From the NCBI GenBank assembly GCA_044351265.1, contig JBILGC010000059.1, forward strand, positions 1 to 10,696: a stretch of DNA of 10,696 bases, in the 5' to 3' direction. Both the position numbers and the translations under genes were made by a program. This stretch comes from JAJTFA01 sp044351265. GTDB taxonomy: Bacteria > Bacteroidota > Bacteroidia > UKL13-3. Shown in pieces: positions 6,688 through 10,696 of this stretch. Below the pieces are notes generated by a model. The model did not search any database. It was given only the letters and a program-made list of their open reading frames with translations, and had not been told where the DNA came from. Within the stretch, counting starts at the first letter, position 1. Every line of letters starts with the position of its first letter.

Positions 6688-8043
6688 TCAAATCTCCTTC
6701 TCCCACTTTGCAATTACATAGGTTGCCAGGCAATTGCCAATTAAATTTACAGAGGTGCGGCCCATATCCATAATTGCATCAATGGCTAAAATAGCAAAGG
6801 CTTTTTGAGGGTCTAATCCCAATGAGGATACCGTTCCCACCAATATTAAAAACGAAGCGCCACGCACACCGGCCACACCTTTAGAGGTTAGCATCAGAAT
6901 TAAACACATTTGTACCTGCTCTGCAATAGTTAGGTTTACTCCGCACACTTGTGCAACAAAAACAGCTGCCAGCGAAAGATAAAGCGTGGTGCCATCCAAA
7001 TTAAAACTATAGCCCGTGGGCAATACAAAAGATACTACCTTGCGTGGTATGCCCATTTTTTCCAAGTTCTCCATTGCTTTGGGCAATGCTGCTTCAGAGC
7101 TTGCTGTAGCAAACGCAATGGATAAAGGTTCAGAAATATATTTTATAAATTTTTTAAAAGGCAGTTTCACCATCAGCCCAACAGGCACGAGCACTAGTAA
7201 AATAAATGCAAACAATGCCGCATAAAGTGTACCCACTAGTTTTAGTAAGTTTTGCAACACGCCATAACCCATGGTGGCAATGGCATAGCCAATTGCACCG
7301 CCAACAGCAAAGGGTGCCATATACATTACCAGGTTCGTAAACTTAAACATGACCTGTGTAAGTCCCTCAATGGCATCAACCATTTTCTCCTTGCGCTCAC
7401 CTTTAACCATTGCCAGTGCAATACCAAATAAAATGCTGAAAACCACAATTTGAAGTATCTGATTCTCTGCAACCGATTTGGCAATATTCTCCGGGAATAT
7501 ATCCAGTATTACATGGTGCGTTTGTTTTTGCTGTAGCAGAGCCGTTGCCTTTTCAACCTGCGCTGTTCCGGCTTCAAAGGTTGCGCCTACACCCGCCTGA
7601 GAAAGATTGATTGCCACCAAACCTATAATTAAAGCAATGGTGGTAACAGCTTCAAAATAGATGAGTGATTTGATTCCCATGCGCCCCACCTGTTTAAGGT
7701 CGGAGTGGCCGGCTATACCTACCACCAGTGTAGAAAAAAGTAGGGGAGCAATAATGGTTTTAATCAGACGCAAAAAAATATCACTAAATACCTTGAGTTC
7801 TTTTGCAATATCCGGAAACCACTCTGCTACTTCTATGCCCAGAAACATGCAAAGCAAAATAGAAGCAGTTAATGAACGCAGGCGCCATGTATACAAACCC
7901 ATCAGAGAAATGAATGCCCAGCGTATCAGGTGCAAAAACATGCTGCTGAAGGAAGCAATATCTAGCCATTGCAACACATGAATGCAGGAGTCGAGTAGAA
8001 AAATGCCAAGTACGGCAAATAACAAGTTGCGGTTTTCTTTCAT
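6688..8043 (-). CDS. Dicarboxylate/amino-acid:cation symporter (DAACS/SLC1 family)
   Basis: A 451-residue inner-membrane transporter of the GltP/DctA family, which imports dicarboxylates or acidic amino acids with Na+ or H+. Family signatures: RLIKTIIAPLLFSTLVVGIAG (92-112, split across TM2), the HP1 tip TASSEAALP (313-321), TM7 SFNLDGTTLY (346-355), HP2 TSKGVAGVRGASF (386-398), and TM8 DMGRTSVNLIGN (426-437), where D426 and R429 correspond to substrate-binding positions of GltPh. The Na-site aspartate of GltPh is Asn here (N437), as I recall for DctA. The first 57 residues form an extra hydrophobic extension, probably two helices, before canonical TM1 (about 58-76). Start: the GTG at 8061 lies upstream of the perfect promoter, so ATG 8043 was chosen. 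Substrate choice between glutamate/aspartate and C4-dicarboxylate is not resolved. Confidence 0.93.
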   Translation of the reverse strand: MKENRNLLFAVLGIFLLDSCIHVLQWLDIASFSSMFLHLIRWAFISLMGLYTWRLRSLTASILLCMFLGIEVAEWFPDIAKELKVFSDIFLRLIKTIIAPLLFSTLVVGIAGHSDLKQVGRMGIKSLIYFEAVTTIALIIGLVAINLSQAGVGATFEAGTAQVEKATALLQQKQTHHVILDIFPENIAKSVAENQILQIVVFSILFGIALAMVKGERKEKMVDAIEGLTQVMFKFTNLVMYMAPFAVGGAIGYAIATMGYGVLQNLLKLVGTLYAALFAFILLVLVPVGLMVKLPFKKFIKYISEPLSIAFATASSEAALPKAMENLEKMGIPRKVVSFVLPTGYSFNLDGTTLYLSLAAVFVAQVCGVNLTIAEQVQMCLILMLTSKGVAGVRGASFLILVGTVSSLGLDPQKAFAILAIDAIMDMGRTSVNLIGNCLATYVIAKWEKEI

Positions 8044-8049
8044 GCTGCT

Positions 8050-8080
8050 CAAACCTAACACAATTGCCTATTAAAACAAA
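8050..8080 (-). promoter_or_regulatory. Full-consensus Bacteroidota promoter of the symporter gene
   Basis: On the minus strand TTTG (8077-8080), a 19-base spacer and TAGGTTTG (8050-8057) match the known Bacteroidota primary-sigma consensus TTTG-N19-TAnnTTTG exactly. The -7 box ends six bases before the ATG at 8043, placing the transcription start about three bases upstream of the start codon. Confidence 0.72.
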
Positions 8081-8125
8081 ACCTTAGCTGGGTGTTTATC
8101 GTGCGTAAAAAATGTACAGGATACG

Positions 8126-8133
8126 TATATTCG
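8126..8133 (+). promoter_or_regulatory. Probable -7 box of the DUF4159 gene
   Basis: TATATTCG has one mismatch to TAnnTTTG and ends seven bases before the ATG at 8141. No convincing -33 element is seen. Together with the symporter promoter it makes the 97-base gap at 8044-8140 a compact divergent promoter region. Confidence 0.32.
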
Positions 8134-8140
8134 GGCACTG

Positions 8141-8794
8141 ATGAAAAAAGCAATTGCTTGTTTGTTGTTAGGTATTGGTTTGGTTTCTTTCAAACCAAAC
8201 CAATCTGTTAGAATTGCCCGCTTAAAGTATAATGGCGGTGGCGACTGGTATGCCAATAAAACTTCATTACCCAATTTGATTCGTTTTTGCAATCAGCAGT
8301 TGGGTACCAATATAGCCCGTGAGGAAGATGTGGTGGAAGCAGGTAGTGCAGATTTGTTTAATTATCCTTTCATTCACCTAACGGGTCATGGCAATATTGT
8401 GCTGAGTACACAGGAAGCTGAAAATTTGCGCAACTATTTAATAGCCGGAGGATTTTTGCATGCAGATGATAATTATGGGATGGATAAATTTTTTAGACGT
8501 GAAATGAAAAAAGTTTTTCCGGAGTTGGAGTTAGTGGAGTTGCCATACAGTCATCCTATTTATCATCAGAAATTTGTTTTTGAAAGAGGATTACCAAAGG
8601 TGCATGAGCATGATGGGAAACCGGCACAGGGTTTTGGCCTACTTTATAAAGGACGTTTGGTTTGCTTTTACAGTTATGAGTGTGATTTGGGCAATGGCTG
8701 GGAAGATGCTGATGTGCACAACGATCCGGAAGTAGTTAGGCAAAAGGCACTGCAAATGGGAGCCAATATCATTCAATATGTGTTTGCGAATTAA
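8141..8794 (+). CDS. DUF4159 domain-containing exported protein
   Basis: A 217-residue protein. The start MKKAIACLLLGIGLVSFKPN is a short signal peptide or N-terminal anchor, so the rest is probably periplasmic. The remainder is a single DUF4159 domain with recognisable blocks: KYNGGGDWYANKTSLPNLIRF (29-49), FIHLTGHGNIVLS (77-89), GGFLHADDNYG (103-113), PYSHPIYH (135-142) and FYSYECDLGNGWED (176-189). The domain is thought to adopt a class I glutamine-amidotransferase-like fold but has no established activity, and I see no G-x-C nucleophile elbow. In some bacteria DUF4159 is the C-terminal part of a larger membrane protein near MoxR/DUF58 genes; here it stands alone, which fits the short Bacteroidota form. 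It is divergent from the symporter and convergent with dnaA. Confidence 0.9.
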   Translation: MKKAIACLLLGIGLVSFKPNQSVRIARLKYNGGGDWYANKTSLPNLIRFCNQQLGTNIAREEDVVEAGSADLFNYPFIHLTGHGNIVLSTQEAENLRNYLIAGGFLHADDNYGMDKFFRREMKKVFPELELVELPYSHPIYHQKFVFERGLPKVHEHDGKPAQGFGLLYKGRLVCFYSYECDLGNGWEDADVHNDPEVVRQKALQMGANIIQYVFAN

Positions 8795-8830
8795 TAAGAG
8801 ATAGATATCCCATAAATATCGAGTTGTTGA

Positions 8831-8866
8831 AAACAGAAAAGCCACCATAGGGTGGCTTTTCTGTTT
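8831..8866. terminator. Perfect bidirectional intrinsic terminator between DUF4159 and dnaA
   Basis: A 16-bp stem with no mismatch (8831-8846 pairing with 8851-8866) encloses a 4-base loop. The core GCCACC/GGTGGC is flanked by AAACAGAAAA on the left and TTTTCTGTTT on the right, so transcripts from either side end in a G/C hairpin plus a U-rich tail. The outermost two bases of the right arm belong to the dnaA stop codon (8865-8867). Confidence 0.93.
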
Positions 8867-10301
8867 ATACTAAATTGATTTTGATTCTTTTTCCAATCTC
8901 TTCAATATCTGATTTGAATTTTTTATCGGTCTCCATCAAATCATTTACGGTTTGGCAGGCATGTATCACCGTAGAGTGATCGCGGCCACCAAAATGCATG
9001 CCTATAGTTTTAAGTGATGCTTTGGTAAGATCTTTTGCATAATACATGGAAATCTGACGTGCCTGTACAATCTCACGTTTACGGGTTTTAGACTTAACAA
9101 GGTCAACCGGGATGGTGAAATAATCGCAAACCAATTTCTGAATAAACTCAATAGAGATTTCACGTGAAGAGTTCTTCACAAAGTTTTTCAGTATTTGCTT
9201 GGCCAATTCCAAAGTCACTTCTTTTCTATTTAGTGATGATTGGGCAAGCAATGATACTAGTGCACCCTGCAACTCTCGGATATTGGTGTTGATATTATGT
9301 GCTACATACTCTACCACATCTCTATTAAGGTTAATGCCATCTGCGTACATCATGTGCTCCAACATGGCTAAGCGAGTTTCGAAATCAGGCGATTGCAAAT
9401 CGCATGATAAACCCCACTTGAAACGGGAAAGCAAACGCTCATCCATGCCTTTTAAATCTTTAGGCGCACGGTCGCTTGTTAGAATAATTTGTTTGCCTAG
9501 CTGATGCAAGTGATTAAATATGGTGAAGAATATTTCCTGTGTTTTTTGTTTGTTTTCCAAGAACTGCACATCATCTACAATCAGCACATCTATATTCTGA
9601 TAAAAGTTAAGGAAGTCCTGATTGGAGTTGTTGCGAATGGCATCAACAAACTGGTTAATAAATTTCTCTACCGGCACATATAATACCACCTTATTTTTAT
9701 TCTGCTGTTTAATCTGATTGCCAATTGCCTGAACAAGGTGTGTTTTTCCTAAACCGGTTTCGCTGAAAATCATAAGTGGGTTAAAAGATGTTCCACCGGG
9801 TTTATTGGCTACTGCAAAACCTGCAGAGCGCGCAAGGCGGTTGCAATCACCTTCAATAAAATTATCAAAGGTAAGGTTCGAGTTCAGGTTGGCATCGATA
9901 TTCAGTTTTTTAATTCCAGGTATAATAAATGGATTTTTAATATTGTTGCTCAGGTTAAGAGGCATATTAACGTTTTGCGGCTCAGCCTTGCCGTTGGTGC
10001 TGCCTGGTAAATTAACCACATATGGATTATTATTATTACTGCTGTTCTCAACAATTATATTATACTCCAGGCGTGAGCCTGGTCCCAGCTCTGATTTCAA
10101 AGCTTTCTTTAATAAAGTAACATAATGCTCTTCCAGCCATTCATAAAAAAACTGACTGGGTACTTGAATGGTTAGAACCTTTCCTTCGAGCTTAATTGGC
10201 TTGATTGGATCAAACCATGTTTTAAAGCTTTGCGGTGATACGTTGTCCTGTATGAGCTTCAGGCAATTGTTCCAAACATTTTCGGCTGATTTTTCTGACA
10301 T
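8865..10301 (-). CDS. dnaA: Chromosomal replication initiator protein DnaA
   Basis: A 478-residue protein from the ATG at 10301. Domain I (about 1-80) begins SAENVWNNCLKLIQDNVSPQ and is followed by an Asn/Pro-rich linker (about 85-130). The AAA+ domain has Walker A SETGLGKT (180-187), Walker B VLIVDDVQF (239-247), sensor 1 ILTSDRAP (273-280), the arginine-finger region LLSRFKWGL (290-298) and sensor 2 NIRELQGAL (340-348). Domain IV binds DnaA boxes and carries the signature GGRDHST (438-444). The first glycine of the P-loop consensus GxxGxGKT is serine here. DnaA opens the replication origin in its ATP form and usually represses its own gene. An in-frame TTG at 10328 overlaps the putative promoter and was not chosen. 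dnaN and other usual neighbours are absent. Confidence 0.98.
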   Translation of the reverse strand: MSEKSAENVWNNCLKLIQDNVSPQSFKTWFDPIKPIKLEGKVLTIQVPSQFFYEWLEEHYVTLLKKALKSELGPGSRLEYNIIVENSSNNNNPYVVNLPGSTNGKAEPQNVNMPLNLSNNIKNPFIIPGIKKLNIDANLNSNLTFDNFIEGDCNRLARSAGFAVANKPGGTSFNPLMIFSETGLGKTHLVQAIGNQIKQQNKNKVVLYVPVEKFINQFVDAIRNNSNQDFLNFYQNIDVLIVDDVQFLENKQKTQEIFFTIFNHLHQLGKQIILTSDRAPKDLKGMDERLLSRFKWGLSCDLQSPDFETRLAMLEHMMYADGINLNRDVVEYVAHNINTNIRELQGALVSLLAQSSLNRKEVTLELAKQILKNFVKNSSREISIEFIQKLVCDYFTIPVDLVKSKTRKREIVQARQISMYYAKDLTKASLKTIGMHFGGRDHSTVIHACQTVNDLMETDKKFKSDIEEIGKRIKINLV

Positions 10302-10325
10302 ATTCTTAGTACTCTTTTCGACCCA

Positions 10326-10333
10326 CAAAATGT
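10326..10333 (-). promoter_or_regulatory. Possible -7 box of dnaA
   Basis: On the minus strand ACATTTTG keeps the TTTG half of TAnnTTTG but not the TA. It is followed by TGGGTC exactly as in the mnmE promoter (shared 10-mer TTTGTGGGTC), which supports a promoter here with a leader of roughly 20 bases. Confidence 0.25.
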
Positions 10334-10342
10334 GTGTTTAAT

Positions 10343-10351
10343 TGTGAATAA
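10343..10351 (-). promoter_or_regulatory. DnaA-box-like site upstream of dnaA
   Basis: The minus strand reads TTATTCACA, which fits the relaxed DnaA-box consensus TTATnCACA. A second site in opposite orientation, TTTTTCACA at 10359-10367 on the plus strand, has one mismatch, so the pair flanks an A7T7 tract. The location next to the dnaA promoter is typical for autoregulation. Confidence 0.4.
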
Positions 10352-10529
10352 AAAAATTTTTTTCACAGAATTTATTTTAAAAAAAATTTGTTTTTGTGTA
10401 ACCTCTTATTTTTCAATTTTTTTCTCCTAATAGGGTATGAAGTCTATATAGAATTGTAAAAAAATTTTTTGTTTCGGATTTTTTTTATAAACCGCTCAAT
10501 ATTGTCAATCCCTCAATTATCTAAGAACT

Positions 10530-10696
10530 TCAGCTTTTGTTATTTTGCAGGGGTAGCAGGGCAGAGGTGGTTTGCAAAGGCTGTTTTGTGCCCGGTGTAA
10601 AAATCAAATCAATACGACCAAGATGGGTTCCGCCCCATCCCACTTGATTAATCATAACCGGTTCATTTTCGACATTTTTTTGTATATCGGGGGCCT
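10530..10696 (-). CDS. 5'-nucleotidase / metallophosphatase family protein, 3' end only
   Basis: The last 55 codons are in the window; the gene begins beyond the right edge. The translated tail contains EPVMINQVGWGGTHLGRIDL and then IF, which resembles the end of the calcineurin-like metallophosphoesterase domain of bacterial 5'-nucleotidases, where a conserved stretch of the form Q-x-G-x-x-G-x-x-L-G-R-I-D closes the domain. It ends soon after, at a TGA, with LQNNKS, so no further C-terminal domain follows. Such enzymes are usually exported and release phosphate from nucleotides. The gene runs in the same direction as dnaA with 228 bases between them and is unlikely to be co-transcribed given the AT-rich gap. 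The call rests on this short segment. Confidence 0.7.
   Translation of the reverse strand, partial: APDIQKNVENEPVMINQVGWGGTHLGRIDLIFTPGTKQPLQTTSALLPLQNNKS

Larger units (their letters stand above)
10302..10529. other. Very AT-rich dnaA upstream region; possible regulatory or origin-like DNA
   Basis: These 228 bases hold no gene. In 10337-10400 only 8 of 64 bases are G or C. Three A-tract/T-tract junctions (A7T7 at 10350-10363, A8T3 at 10379-10389, A7T6 at 10458-10470) should bend the helix, and the first two are 30 bases apart, close to three helical turns. With a DnaA box beside the first, the region could be an unwinding element or simply the dnaA control region. Confidence 0.3.

Noticed and set aside
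7661..7981. A 106-codon open frame on the plus strand opposite the symporter
   Set aside because: It is complementary to the conserved N-terminal half of the symporter, and its translation shows no domain, signal peptide or upstream promoter.
9805..10125. A 106-codon hydrophobic open frame opposite dnaA
   Set aside because: Its Leu-rich appearance comes from the antisense of the Asn-rich DnaA linker; dnaA is clearly the real gene.

Overview
The window looks like ordinary chromosomal DNA of a member of the Bacteroidota, probably near the Chitinophagales/Sphingobacteriales. This rests on four things: promoter elements of the Bacteroidota type (TTTG, 19 bases, TAnnTTTG), no clear Shine-Dalgarno sequences before the start codons, a lipoprotein with a Bacteroidota-style surface-export signal, and the gene repertoire (stand-alone DUF4159 protein, Bacteroidota-like DnaA, acetyl-CoA hydrolase/transferase family protein). 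No transposase, integrase, tRNA, rRNA or CRISPR array was seen, and codon use appears even throughout.

Layout from left to right. At 1-126 (minus) is the 5' end of a small acidic lipoprotein. A class III PLP aminotransferase lies upstream of it (183-1382, minus). Next comes a two-gene overlapping operon on the plus strand: a two-helix holin-like/YqjE-like membrane protein (1494-1856) and a small protein with a lysine-rich tail (1843-2217). A CoA-transferase/acetyl-CoA hydrolase family enzyme converges on it (2246-3526, minus). The tRNA-modification GTPase MnmE runs divergently from that enzyme (3698-5068, plus). After a 296-base AT-rich gap with no gene there is a secreted DNA/RNA nuclease with two C-terminal Cys/His repeats (5365-6513, plus). 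A dicarboxylate/amino-acid symporter follows (6688-8043, minus), divergent from a DUF4159 protein (8141-8794, plus). DnaA (8865-10301, minus) converges on DUF4159 across a perfect bidirectional terminator. Upstream of dnaA is a very AT-rich stretch with a DnaA-box-like sequence, then the 3' end of a 5'-nucleotidase/metallophosphatase (10530-10696, minus).

The genes do not form one pathway. Most appear to be separate transcription units for housekeeping (MnmE, DnaA), metabolism and transport (aminotransferase, CoA-transferase, symporter) or envelope/secreted functions (lipoprotein, nuclease, DUF4159, holin-like pair).

I found no convincing new multi-gene system. The points most worth a second look are: -7 promoter boxes placed 4-9 bases before several start codons, implying nearly leaderless mRNAs; the secreted nuclease carrying a tandem C-x9-C-x10-C-x2-H module; the altered P-loop of DnaA with the AT-rich, DnaA-box-containing region upstream; and the symporter's N-terminal extension and altered ion-site residue.
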